From positions 1-10,935 of the forward strand of contig JAODNL010000201.1 in the NCBI GenBank assembly GCA_025465405.1: DNA of 10,935 nucleotides, in the 5' to 3' direction. The translations under genes and the position numbers were made by a program. Under the pieces are notes generated by a model, which was not told the DNA's origin, searched no databases, and was given only the letters and a program-made list of their open reading frames with translations. The first letter of the stretch is position 1, and every line of letters starts with the position of its first letter. This DNA comes from Pseudonocardiales bacterium (GTDB taxonomy: Bacteria > Actinomycetota > Actinomycetes > Mycobacteriales > Jatrophihabitantaceae). Below, piece after piece: positions 1 to 7,205 of the stretch.

Positions 1-1
1 C

Positions 2-895
2 GACGGCGAGGTGGTCTACCTGGATGGGGGGCCGGTACGGGTCATGGTGACCGAAGAGCACGTCGGACCCCCGACGGAACCCACCCTGCGTGATCTGAGC
101 AAGGCGCTCATCGCCGTATACGGGACCGATTACGGGATCCACAGTCCCACGTGGATCTCCAGGTTCACCGATATGACTCGGCACGCCGCGGCCTACCGCG
201 ACAGACGAGTCCTGCTGGCCGGAGACGCCGCACACGTGCATGCCCCGGACGGTGGACAGGGCCTCCAGACCGGTGTCCAGGACGCGGTGAATCTGGGCTG
301 GAAGCTGGCCCAGGTGGTCAACCGGACCTCCCCGGAAAGCCTCCTGGATACCTACCAGGCCGAGCGCCACCCGGTCGCTGCGCGCGTGCTGCGCAACACG
401 ATGGCCTCAAGCGCGCTTCGCCGCCCAGACGACCGCACGAAAGCACTGCGCGACACCATGTCCGAGCTCCTCGTCATGGACGAGCCGAGCAGACGATTCG
501 CCGCGATGATGTCCGGGCTGGACATCCATTACGACCTGGGCGAGGGCCACCCACTGCTCGGACGCCGCATGCCCGATCTCGACCTGGTCACCGCCAACGG
601 CCCGCTGCGGGTATTCACCCTGCTCCACGAGGGCCGGCCGGTGCTACTCAACCTCGGTGAGCCCGGCGGCTTCGACATCACTCCATGGGCAGATCGGGTT
701 CAGTCGATCGACGCCAAATACGTTGGTACGTGGGAACTTCCGGCACTTGGCGCGGTCACTGCTCCCACCGCTGTGTTGATTCGGCCGGACGGATATGTGG
801 CCTGGGTGGGAGACCTGACCCAGCCGGGGCTCGCTGACGCGCTAACCACCTGGTTCGGGCCGCACGGTAACGCGCGCTCGCACCGCGGGCGCTAG
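2..895 (+). CDS. FAD-dependent aromatic-ring monooxygenase, C-terminal part (5' end outside window)
   Basis: This is the C-terminal 297 residues of a PF01494-family flavoprotein hydroxylase. Such enzymes use NAD(P)H and O2 to hydroxylate phenolic, polyketide or antibiotic substrates in the cytoplasm. The frame is open from base 2, so the apparent GTG at 11 is internal; full-length relatives are about 500 residues. The diagnostic motif is GDAAHVHAPDGGQGLQTG (bases 221-274), followed by QDAVNLGWKLA, the FAD ribityl/pyrophosphate-contacting segment of the family. YQAERHPVA follows, as usual. From about base 560 the chain enters the C-terminal thioredoxin-like domain typical of Rox/MhpA/PgaE-type enzymes (LGRRMPDL, then VLLNLGEPGG, ending VLIRPDGYVAWVG). 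This domain has no CxxC and is a structural, not a redox, domain. The substrate cannot be deduced. It stops with TAG at 893-895, close to a degraded minus-strand remnant. Confidence 0.92.
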   Translation, partial: DGEVVYLDGGPVRVMVTEEHVGPPTEPTLRDLSKALIAVYGTDYGIHSPTWISRFTDMTRHAAAYRDRRVLLAGDAAHVHAPDGGQGLQTGVQDAVNLGWKLAQVVNRTSPESLLDTYQAERHPVAARVLRNTMASSALRRPDDRTKALRDTMSELLVMDEPSRRFAAMMSGLDIHYDLGEGHPLLGRRMPDLDLVTANGPLRVFTLLHEGRPVLLNLGEPGGFDITPWADRVQSIDAKYVGTWELPALGAVTAPTAVLIRPDGYVAWVGDLTQPGLADALTTWFGPHGNARSHRGR

Positions 896-1053
896 CCGCA
901 GTGCGCCGTGCGTGTCGCCGGACAGTAGTGCCAGACGAGCTTGACCGACGCGGAGCAACGGGTGGTCCCGGCGAGTTCCGTACAGGACTGCGCGGGCCGG
1001 GTTGCCTTGGCCAAGGGCGACGAGCAGGTCGGCCTCGGCGGCGGCGGAGTCAG
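884..1053 (-). pseudogene. Remnant of a large LuxR-type (LAL/MalT-like) regulator, TPR region
   Basis: Read on the minus strand from about base 1048 down to 884, this gives a peptide of about 55 residues containing AEADLLVALGQGNPARAVL and, after a short gap, HPLLRVGQARLALLSGD followed by GALRLAP. This is the alternation of ADLLLALGDPARA and RLALAxGDPAAALRLA helices seen in the TPR-like C-terminal half of actinobacterial LuxR-family ATPase regulators. There is no start codon in a sensible place, no NTPase domain and no HTH. The frame runs out in the antisense of the monooxygenase end, so it is a fragment and not a working gene. It fills the whole gap between the monooxygenase stop and the stop of the next minus-strand gene. 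The family call is from pattern recognition of a short repeat-rich peptide and could be wrong. Confidence 0.45.
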
Positions 1054-1767
1054 TCAGGTGGTTGGAGCACGTTCGGCCACGACGATGTCGGCTTGGCGGA
1101 CGAGCGTAGTAAGAACGGCTTGCTGGTCCGGAGTCAGCGACAGCAGCGCGGTGAGTTCGCCGCTTGACATGGCCAGCGACGGTCGGTTCGCATCCGTGCT
1201 GAGCGCCCCGCGTGACGAACGGCGTGGTTCGGCAGGCACAGCGCGCGCCGGGCCACTCGGGGGTTTGGCCGAGACGCTGCGTTGTCCGTGCCGCTGGTCC
1301 ATCAACCGCTCGATCTCGGCCAGCGTGCGCGGATCGTTGCGTCCCCATTTGGACACCATCGTGACGACGTCGCGGGGCACTCCGACGAATGCTGCCAGCT
1401 GCCCGATCAGCATGTCGACGTCGGGGAGCCCCCGGCGCTCGGCGACGGTGGTGAGCCGGTAATCGGAGCCCAGCTGCTCATGCTCGGCGACCAGGAACTG
1501 TTCGGTTCCGTGCTGCACCAGCGCATCGATCACGGCGTCGATGTCGTCTTGGCGTAGCGCCACCCACAACGCGGCCGGCAGCACGGGGCCGTCCGGTTCG
1601 GCCGGCGTCGCCGCGAACTGCATCTCGAGCGCGACGTCGCCGCCGCGTGCCTCACGCGCTTGTGCGAACCGGGCCAGCACAGCAACCGACTCACCCGCGG
1701 CGCCCAGGTGCGCCTCGTACTCGCGCAGCCGCTCGCGGACCTGCTCGTCTTTGGTCGCCTGCCTCAT
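1054..1767 (-). CDS. Hypothetical protein, 237 aa
   Basis: I do not recognise this protein. The ATG at 1767 is preferred because AGGGAG lies 9 bases upstream on the minus strand; the frame is open further upstream, but that would run into the preceding gene. Residues 1-45 are charged and helical (MRQATKDEQVRERLREYEAH...). Residues 60-160 look like a compact alpha/beta domain (LPAALWVALRQDDIDAVIDALVQHG, then DVDMLIGQLAAFVGVPRDVV). Residues 163-195 are a Pro/Ser/Arg-rich flexible linker. The C-terminus (200-237) is a short helical module beginning SSGELTALLSLTPDQQ. There is no signal peptide and no membrane segment. It follows the DUF480-methyltransferase on the same strand after a 68-base gap, so cotranscription is plausible. 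The linker plus helical ends suggest a protein-binding role, but that is only inference. Confidence 0.75.
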   Translation of the reverse strand: MRQATKDEQVRERLREYEAHLGAAGESVAVLARFAQAREARGGDVALEMQFAATPAEPDGPVLPAALWVALRQDDIDAVIDALVQHGTEQFLVAEHEQLGSDYRLTTVAERRGLPDVDMLIGQLAAFVGVPRDVVTMVSKWGRNDPRTLAEIERLMDQRHGQRSVSAKPPSGPARAVPAEPRRSSRGALSTDANRPSLAMSSGELTALLSLTPDQQAVLTTLVRQADIVVAERAPTT

Positions 1768-1794
1768 GACCCCAGTCTCCCTGCGTTCGGCGCA

Positions 1795-1820
1795 ATCTCC
1801 GGTAACTGAAGCCTGGAGAT
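1795..1820 (-). other. Small inverted repeat between DUF480-methyltransferase and the 237-aa gene
   Basis: ATCTCC (1795-1800) and GGAGAT (1815-1820) form a perfect 6-bp inverted repeat with a 14-base loop. It starts 16 bases after the stop of the upstream gene on the minus strand and has no T-run. It could be a weak terminator, an RNA-processing site or chance. Confidence 0.25.
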
Positions 1821-1835
1821 ACATCGAGCTGGTGG

Positions 1836-3044
1836 TTACGGCTTGCGGGCGAGCACGTACAGGCGCTGGGTAGTTTCGCCGCGGGAGGTGAACGGGCCAC
1901 GGTGGTACCACTCGATGTCGAGCAGACCGGTCTGCCCAACGGTCGCGAGGACATCGGCGGGGTCATGTAGGACGAAGTCGAGATCGATCTCGTGGCCGAA
2001 CCAGTCGCTGACGGTGCGTACGCCGGCACCGGTGTGCAGGGCGAGCACGAGCCAGCCGTCCGTGCGCAGGGGTCGCGCGAGCGAGGCGATAACGGCCGGC
2101 AGTTCGGACGCGGCGAAATGGATGAGCGAGTACCAGGCGAGCACGGCGCCCCACCCGTCGTGGGTGGTGGGACGCATCAGCCGGCGCAGGTCGCCGACCT
2201 GGTAGCTGACGCCGGGGTGGCGGCGGCGGGCCTCGTCCACCATCTCCGGCGTGAGGTCGACACCGGTTGCCTCGGCCCCCGCCGCGGCCAGGAACGCGGC
2301 GATGTGACCCGGGCCGGTGCCGACCTCGATCACCGGCGCACCGTCGGACAGCTCGACCACCCGGCGCAGCAGCCACGATTCGAACGGCAGGCCCGCCAGC
2401 TCATCACCGAGTTGCTCGGCATAGGACCCGGCGACCGCGGCGTACGCCGCGCGGACCTTGTCATCGCGCGCCCCGGGCCCGGCCTCGAGCACCGACTCAC
2501 GGTCGACCGGCATCGGGCCCGCAGCTGCCTCGGCCGCCTCGACCGGCCCGAGCAGATGGATCCAACGGCTGTCCTGCTGACCCGGCTGGCGCGGGAGCTC
2601 GCGCACCATCGCGGTCTCGCCACCGGCCATCCGAGCAAGGCACGCCTCCACCTCGGTGCGGTCGGAGAAGGGGTGCAGCCGTTCGGCGCGGGACTTGAGC
2701 GCTCCGGCCGGCTGAGGCCCGCGCAGCAACAACACTGTGAGTACTGCTCGCTCGTCCGGCGCGATCCCGCGTCGCTGCGCGAACGTCTGGACGTACTTCA
2801 CCACGCGGCTGCCCGCGCCCTGCCAGGTCAGCGCAACAAGTTCCTTGTCCTTGAGCGCCCGCAGCGTCCGATGCACCAGTTCCTCGTCGTAGTCGACGAC
2901 GGGCTCTCGGCTACTGCTCTGGTTACATGCGGCACGCACCGAGTTGATGCTCATCGGGTACGACGCCGGGACCGTGATCTCCTTCTCCAGCAGGCTGCCG
3001 AGCACGCGTTGTTCGGCGGCATCGAGCACCGGCACGTCGACCAC
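1836..3044 (-). CDS. DUF480 (YceH-like) winged-helix protein fused to a SAM-dependent methyltransferase
   Basis: This is a 402-residue two-domain protein. Residues 5-166 match the DUF480/YceH family (PF04337). Seen directly are VLGSLLEKEITVPASYPMSIN, then ACNQSSSREPV, TLRALKDKELV, VLLLRGPQPAGALKSRAERL and SRWIHLLGPVE, all at the family's spacing. Structures of this family are tandem winged helices; its function is unsettled. An Ala/Pro/Glu-rich linker (167-193) leads to a class I methyltransferase (about 195-402) with motif I VIEVGTGPGHIA (238-249), acidic residue D263 in TGVDLTPEMVDEARRR, and post-motif SYQVGDLRRL. The methyl acceptor is unknown. GTG at 3044 is chosen because it fits the N-terminus of single-domain YceH and lies 7 bases after a TAGCCT box with no Shine-Dalgarno, suggesting a leaderless message. 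TTG 3071 and GTG 3035 are alternatives. It is divergent from the kinase gene. Confidence 0.9.
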   Translation of the reverse strand: MVDVPVLDAAEQRVLGSLLEKEITVPASYPMSINSVRAACNQSSSREPVVDYDEELVHRTLRALKDKELVALTWQGAGSRVVKYVQTFAQRRGIAPDERAVLTVLLLRGPQPAGALKSRAERLHPFSDRTEVEACLARMAGGETAMVRELPRQPGQQDSRWIHLLGPVEAAEAAAGPMPVDRESVLEAGPGARDDKVRAAYAAVAGSYAEQLGDELAGLPFESWLLRRVVELSDGAPVIEVGTGPGHIAAFLAAAGAEATGVDLTPEMVDEARRRHPGVSYQVGDLRRLMRPTTHDGWGAVLAWYSLIHFAASELPAVIASLARPLRTDGWLVLALHTGAGVRTVSDWFGHEIDLDFVLHDPADVLATVGQTGLLDIEWYHRGPFTSRGETTQRLYVLARKP

Positions 3045-3051
3045 GACGCCC

Positions 3052-3057
3052 AGGCTA
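3052..3057 (-). promoter_or_regulatory. Putative -10 box (TAGCCT) for a leaderless DUF480-methyltransferase transcript
   Basis: On the minus strand TAGCCT matches the actinobacterial TANNNT -10 consensus and is followed by exactly 7 bases and then GTG at 3044. This spacing puts the transcription start on the start codon. No purine-rich ribosome site precedes that GTG. A good -35 element is not visible. Confidence 0.4.
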
Positions 3058-3125
3058 ACGGGAGGCCACAACCCCTCGGCAGTGCCATCGGCCGCTCAGC
3101 GCTGTCGGCCCGCCGCACATCGGGC

Positions 3126-3131
3126 TACCGT
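3126..3131 (+). promoter_or_regulatory. Putative -10 box (TACCGT) for a leaderless histidine kinase transcript
   Basis: TACCGT fits TANNNT and is followed by CTGGCTT (7 bases) and the ATG at 3139. No Shine-Dalgarno-like sequence lies in front of the ATG. A weak -35 candidate (CTGTCG, 3102-3107) sits 18 bases upstream of the -10 box. Together with the opposing box at 3052-3057 it makes a compact divergent promoter region. Confidence 0.45.
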
Positions 3132-3138
3132 CTGGCTT

Positions 3139-4893
3139 ATGAACGCGCCAGAAACCGGCGCCGACGCAGGTCATGCCGCCGACGCGGTGGCGGGCCTCGA
3201 CCCACCCGACCAGACGCGGTTGCGTCGGCTTGCCGATGAGCAGGCCGCGTTGCGCCGGGTGGCGACGCTGGTAGCCGGCGGCGCGCGGCCGCCGGAGGTG
3301 TTCACTGCGGTCGCGGACGAACTCGGTCGCCTCATCGGTGCCGAGGCGTCCTTCGTCTCGCGCGTTGATCACGCGCCCGAGGAGCATGAGGAATTCGAGG
3401 GCTACCTCACCGTCGTCGGGTCCTACGGCCGGTTGAGCGATCGCGTACCGGTCGGCTTCCGGCTGAGGCTGGTACCGGGGATGATTCAGGCGGCCGCGCT
3501 GCAAACCGGGCGCCCGGCCCGGCTGAACGGCGAACTGCTGGCGAACGGTCCCTACGGTGCTTGGGTCGCCACCCTGGGCATGCGGGCCGGGGTAGCCACG
3601 CCCATCGTCGTCGGCGGACGCCGGTGGGGCGTGACGGTGGCCGCGACCTCGCTGGAGGACTTCCCGGCCGGCACCGAGTCGCGGATGGCGGACTTCATGG
3701 AACTCGCCGCGACGGCGATCGCCAACGCGAAGGCCGAGCAGGAGCTGCGTGAACTCGCCGACACCCAGGCGGCACTGCGGCGCCTGGCCATGCTCGTCGC
3801 GCGGGGTGAACGGCCCGAGGCGGTGTTCGCGGCGGTGACCCGGGAGGCGCTGCAGCATTTCGGCGGTGGCACGGCCCGGATGATCCGGTTCGAGCTCGAC
3901 GGAACGGCGACGCTGATTGCCAACGAAGGCACGACCGGCCCTCACGTGCAGGTCGGGAAACGCTGGGAGGGCTACCCGCCGACCGGGCTGACCGCGACCG
4001 TCTGGCGTACTGGCCAGGCCGCCCGCGTCGATGACTACCACGACGTTCCGGGCGGGGAGCGCTATCTCACCGAGGGGATCCGGTCCGCGGTTGCCCTGCC
4101 GATACACGTCGACGGCCGGCTGTGGGGAGCGATCGCCGTCGGGTCCGGGCAGGGGCCACTGCCACCCGACACCGAGCGGCGGATGACGGAGTTCACGGAC
4201 CTCGTCGCCACCGCTATCGCGAACGCGCAGAACCAGGCCGAGCTCATATCCTCCCGCGCGCGGATCGTCGCGGCATCGGATGAGGCCCGCCGGCGGATCG
4301 AGCGGAACCTGCACGATGGCGCACAGCAACGCCTCCTCGCGCTGACCCTCCGACTGCGATCGGCAGCCGCGCCCCACGAGAGCGACGAGTTCGGTGCCGA
4401 GGTCAAGGACGTGGCCGCGGACCTCGTGGACGTGATCGACGAGCTGCGGGAGATATCGCGCGGCATCCATCCGGCGATCCTGTCGACTGGAGGGCTGCGG
4501 CATGCGCTGCGCGCGCTCGCGCGGCGCTCCGCCGTTCCGGTGGAGATCAAGGTGCGGATCGACGGCCGGCTTCCCGAGCCGGTCGAGGTGGCCGCCTACT
4601 ACGTCGTCTCGGAGATGCTCACGAATGCGGCCAAGCACGCCCGCGCATCGGTCGTCGAGGTGGACGCGGAAGCCTCCGGCGGCACGCTGCGGGTGTGCGT
4701 GCGTGACGACGGTGTCGGCGGCGCCGACCCCCTAGCAGGCTCAGGGCTGGTCGGGCTCAAAGACCGTATCGACGCGCTGGGCGGCACTTTCGCCATGCAT
4801 AGCCCGGCGGGCGTCGGCACGACGGTGACCTGCGAGCTTCCGGTCTCGGCCGGGACGGGCCACGAGATCCAGTCGCGAAACGGTTGGGAATGA
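3139..4893 (+). CDS. GAF-GAF sensor histidine kinase, NarL/HisKA_3 type
   Basis: This is a 584-residue cytoplasmic two-component kinase without membrane segments. Two GAF domains (about 35-198 and 206-366) are each introduced by nearly the same helix: RLADEQAALRRVATLVAGG at 30-48 and ELADTQAALRRLAMLVARG at 205-223. This shows an internal duplication. The HisKA_3 dimerisation and phosphotransfer helix begins near 371; phosphoacceptor His392 lies in RRIERNLHDGAQQRLLAL. HATPase_c follows, with N-box SEMLTNAAKHA (E492, N496), G1 box DDGVGG (523-528), and GSGLVGLKDRIDALGG (534-549). All catalytic residues are present, so it should be active. The GAF ligand is unknown; the GAF sequences have no obvious haem or phytochrome cysteine motif. 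The ATG at 3139 is chosen over upstream in-frame codons because of the preceding TACCGT box and the match to family N-termini. No response regulator is nearby. Its last 153 bases overlap the convergent glycosyltransferase gene. Confidence 0.93.
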   Translation: MNAPETGADAGHAADAVAGLDPPDQTRLRRLADEQAALRRVATLVAGGARPPEVFTAVADELGRLIGAEASFVSRVDHAPEEHEEFEGYLTVVGSYGRLSDRVPVGFRLRLVPGMIQAAALQTGRPARLNGELLANGPYGAWVATLGMRAGVATPIVVGGRRWGVTVAATSLEDFPAGTESRMADFMELAATAIANAKAEQELRELADTQAALRRLAMLVARGERPEAVFAAVTREALQHFGGGTARMIRFELDGTATLIANEGTTGPHVQVGKRWEGYPPTGLTATVWRTGQAARVDDYHDVPGGERYLTEGIRSAVALPIHVDGRLWGAIAVGSGQGPLPPDTERRMTEFTDLVATAIANAQNQAELISSRARIVAASDEARRRIERNLHDGAQQRLLALTLRLRSAAAPHESDEFGAEVKDVAADLVDVIDELREISRGIHPAILSTGGLRHALRALARRSAVPVEIKVRIDGRLPEPVEVAAYYVVSEMLTNAAKHARASVVEVDAEASGGTLRVCVRDDGVGGADPLAGSGLVGLKDRIDALGGTFAMHSPAGVGTTVTCELPVSAGTGHEIQSRNGWE

Positions 4894-6018
4894 CGCTCTG
4901 GACATCGACGCGTGGGGTCGCTGGTGGGTCCGCCGGCCGTATCGCCACACGAGCGCCAAGAGGACGGCGACTGCACCCCAGACCCAGCCGGCTCCGGGAA
5001 ACGGGTGAAGTACCCCAAGTGCGGGCACGCCGGCGGGTGCCCCAACGAGCCACGTCACAGCTAAGGCGATGAGTTGGGACCGCGGCTGCCAGTGCAGGAT
5101 CAGCGGGATCAGCAGGAGCAGCGTGAAGTAGTGGCTCCATACGATCGGGCTGGCCGCGATGGAAGCGAGAACGCAGGCGGAGAACAGGAATGCCTCGTTG
5201 CGCGTCCGGTGAAATCGTGTCCAGCCCGCCGCGACGACAGCCGCTGCGGCAACTAGTGCGACGACCACGGCCAGCGCGTTGCTGGCGCCAAGGCTGCGGA
5301 CCAGTGCGGTAACGGAGGAACTTTGCGGCCCCTCGTGTGCGGATAGCACCGACAACATCCGAGCGAACGATCCGAGGCTCTGATCTGCCAGGACGCAGCT
5401 GAGCACCACGGCCGCGCCGCACAACAACGCCGTGGCCGCGGATGCCCGCACGCGGCGAGTCAGCAGCAGCCAGGCCAGCATCGGCAGCAGAAATAGCTTC
5501 GCGACAACGACAGCAGTCAACGCGGAAACGAGCAGAACTGCCCTGTCCCGGTACCGCCAAGCGATCCCAAGGCCGAACAACAGCCAAACGTTCAGCGTTC
5601 CGAGTTGCAAAGCCCGCACCACGGGCTCCGCCGTCAGCGCCAGGATGTACGGCATCGGCCCGACACCCGGACCGCAGATCATCCACACCGTAACCACCAG
5701 CGCCGCGACACTACCGAGGAAGTACACCAACCCTGCTGTCGCCATCGACAGCGCGCCAAACGGGATGAAGAACCACGCCACGAGATAGGGATAGACAAAC
5801 GCATGCCCGGACCACAGGCTCGCCGATGACGTATCGACGTACGGCGACACGCCGTGAGCCACCGCGCGGCCGGCCCGAAGGAACACGAAGAGATCGACCG
5901 GGCCGACCCGCCGGACGAAGACCGCCCACACCACAAGGACGCAACCGCACACGGCGGTTGCCTGCGCCGCGACGCGGCCATCGAAAACTCGCCGGCCTTC
6001 TCGTATGGCGAAGCTCAT
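4741..6018 (-). CDS. GT87 / DUF2029 family membrane glycosyltransferase
   Basis: This is a 425-residue multi-pass membrane protein of the DUF2029 (GT87) family. These are GT-C fold mannosyl/arabinosyl-type transferases that use polyprenyl-phosphate sugars on the outer face of the membrane to build cell-envelope glycans. Visible family features are TM1 (about 17-36); D42 in RRVGPVDLFVFLRAG, the usual catalytic acidic position in the first outer loop; HGVSPY and FVYPYLVAWFFIPFGAL (54-90); LQLGTLN (137-143); AKLFLLPMLAWLLLTRR (173-189); and SPIVWSHYFTLLLL (290-303). Ten or so hydrophobic segments end near residue 360. ATG 6018 is preceded at 5 bases by GGGGG, a usable ribosome site. The last roughly 50 residues (376-425) are hydrophilic, Arg-rich and encoded antisense to the kinase, so they may be an accidental extension caused by a lost stop codon. 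The exact sugar and acceptor are unknown. Confidence 0.9.
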   Translation of the reverse strand: MSFAIREGRRVFDGRVAAQATAVCGCVLVVWAVFVRRVGPVDLFVFLRAGRAVAHGVSPYVDTSSASLWSGHAFVYPYLVAWFFIPFGALSMATAGLVYFLGSVAALVVTVWMICGPGVGPMPYILALTAEPVVRALQLGTLNVWLLFGLGIAWRYRDRAVLLVSALTAVVVAKLFLLPMLAWLLLTRRVRASAATALLCGAAVVLSCVLADQSLGSFARMLSVLSAHEGPQSSSVTALVRSLGASNALAVVVALVAAAAVVAAGWTRFHRTRNEAFLFSACVLASIAASPIVWSHYFTLLLLIPLILHWQPRSQLIALAVTWLVGAPAGVPALGVLHPFPGAGWVWGAVAVLLALVWRYGRRTHQRPHASMSRASFPTVSRLDLVARPGRDRKLAGHRRADARRAMHGESAAQRVDTVFEPDQP

Positions 6019-6653
6019 ACGGTCCCCCTAATCACCGCAACCGCCTGCCTGCTCTGGCCACCGCCGTCGCCGGGCTCGTACCCGCCATTCCCCACTACTA
6101 GCCGGCCGTGCCAACCGAGATCGAGGTGGTGACTGGGCGCGTACCCACCGTGCCGATGACTGGCGGCAGTGCCGCGACCGTGCCTATCCCCGGCGCGCCG
6201 TGCCGTTACCTCCACGATCGCGCATAGGCATCGCCGGGTCTTCCCCGCAGGTGCCCAACCCCGCTACCAGCTAGCTGGAACCTGTCAATGTGCTGCCGAC
6301 GGATCAACGTCCAGCACGTCGGCACCAACCACGCTAGATCCGACATGACCGCGACCGCGAAGCTGCTCGTCCAACTACACGGGCGGTGCGCCGCGACGGG
6401 TCCTGCGACGCATCGAAACTATGCGCAGACTGCCCGTGGCCGTCGGGATCCCAGCCCGGTTTGAGCCATCCTCGCCCGGTCTGGGCGATAGGGCATCGCG
6501 GGAGCCGTCCTTCTCGTGCCGGCCACCCCCTCGTTGCGTGCTGGCACCCTCGACACGCGCGCTGCTCGGGCGGGAACCTATCGGGCATCAGAGCACTCAG
6601 TTGGACGCCTTGACCAGCGTCGGGACGTCGCGGGACCGAGAAGGGACCAAGCC
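6019..6653. other. Gene-free region of 635 bases
   Basis: No convincing gene is seen on either strand. The open frames here have Arg/Pro/Ser-rich translations without family motifs, and their codon positions look unselected. The stretch contains an inverted repeat at 6290-6325 and four copies of CCGTGCC (starting at 6106, 6148, 6178 and 6198). It must also hold the promoter of the secreted-protein gene at 6654 and that of the glycosyltransferase at 6018. I could not place a convincing -10/-35 pair for either. Confidence 0.6.
6290..6325. repeat. Overlapping inverted repeats (two mutually exclusive stems)
   Basis: TGCCGACG (6294-6301) and CGTCGGCA (6317-6324) are a perfect 8-bp inverted repeat with a 15-base loop. 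GTGCTG (6290-6295) and CAGCAC (6312-6317) are a second 6-bp inverted repeat sharing bases with the first. Only one stem can form at a time. There is no T-run on either side, so this is not an obvious terminator. It could be an operator, part of a small RNA or an old repeat. Confidence 0.4.
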
Positions 6654-7175
6654 ATGACCATGTCCGTGACGAAGGGATGTCGCGTGTTCACCGCTGCACT
6701 TGTGGCGCTTGCGGTGGTCTCGACCGCCGTGGCCGCCGACGCGCAAGCGCAGGACGCACCCCTCATCCGAGTCGTCGACACGTTTAGCGACCCGTTCAGT
6801 GGAGCTTTCGACTGTCACGGCTTCTCAGCCGTGTACGCAGGCCATGACCACGGAACAATCTCGACCTGGTACACCGCGAGCGGTGACCCAGTTCGCCAGC
6901 AGGGCAAGATCTCCGCGACCGAGACGGACACGAATACCAGCAGCGGCGCGAGCGTCATCGTCAAGACCCAGCTCAATGTTCACGTCGACTACGCGAGCGA
7001 CATTCAGACCATCACCGGAATCCGAAACCTGTCCACCGTGCCCGGCCGAGGTGTCGTCATCCAGAGCGTCGGTCGGCTCGAGGTGACAGCCTCCGCAGGC
7101 CAGTTCATCTCGGTGCACGGACCCGCTGACGACGTCAACCTTGGCGGCGGCTTCTGCGAGGCCCTCGCCGGCTGA
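6654..7175 (+). CDS. Secreted protein of unknown function, 173 aa
   Basis: ATG 6654 has AAGGGA 8 bases upstream. Residues 1-10 are basic and polar (MTMSVTKGCR) and 11-27 hydrophobic (VFTAALVALAVVSTAVA), with a likely Sec signal-peptidase site after AVA or slightly later in ADAQAQ. C9 is not in a lipobox position. The mature part of about 140 residues is beta-rich (RVVDTFSDPFSGAFDC..., then ASVIVKTQLNVHVDYASDI, then GRGVVIQSVGRLEVTA). It has only two cysteines, C54 and C168, near its ends, well placed for one disulfide closing the fold. I do not recognise the family; the fold resembles small secreted beta-sandwich proteins of actinobacteria, but that is an impression only. The next gene begins 30 bases downstream on the same strand, so the two are probably cotranscribed. 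Confidence 0.8.
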   Translation: MTMSVTKGCRVFTAALVALAVVSTAVAADAQAQDAPLIRVVDTFSDPFSGAFDCHGFSAVYAGHDHGTISTWYTASGDPVRQQGKISATETDTNTSSGASVIVKTQLNVHVDYASDIQTITGIRNLSTVPGRGVVIQSVGRLEVTASAGQFISVHGPADDVNLGGGFCEALAG

Positions 7176-7205
7176 GCCTCAGGGAACCGGCTGGGAGCAG
7201 ATGAG

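Noticed and set aside
2944..3138. Upstream in-frame extension of the kinase by 65 codons
   Set aside because: It overlaps the divergent DUF480 gene, has a Ser/Thr-rich translation unlike kinase N-termini, and bypasses the good -10/ATG arrangement at 3126-3141.
1992..3239. Plus-strand 415-codon frame opposite the DUF480-methyltransferase
   Set aside because: It is the antisense shadow of a clearly conserved gene. The translation is rich in Arg, Gly and His and has no motifs.
6040..6101. Translation VAGLVPAIPHY, reminiscent of the GLVPAI peptides read from alphaproteobacterial repeats
   Set aside because: Only a short match, there is no second copy in the window, and the genome type does not fit. 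Treated as coincidence.
6334..6588. Minus-strand 84-codon frame with a CRGC motif
   Set aside because: One CxxC in a low-complexity Arg-rich translation is not enough, and no other support is visible.
6573..6602. GGAAC and GTT before the secreted-protein gene as another ECF promoter
   Set aside because: The spacer is 22 bases, too long for the known GGAAC/GTT promoters, and the start codon lies more than 50 bases further on.
6421..6657. Plus-strand 78-codon frame whose stop overlaps the ATG of the secreted-protein gene (ATGA)
   Set aside because: Arg/Pro/Ser-rich composition, no family motif, no ribosome site seen, and third-position bias not clearly better than background. The overlap with ATGA is probably chance.
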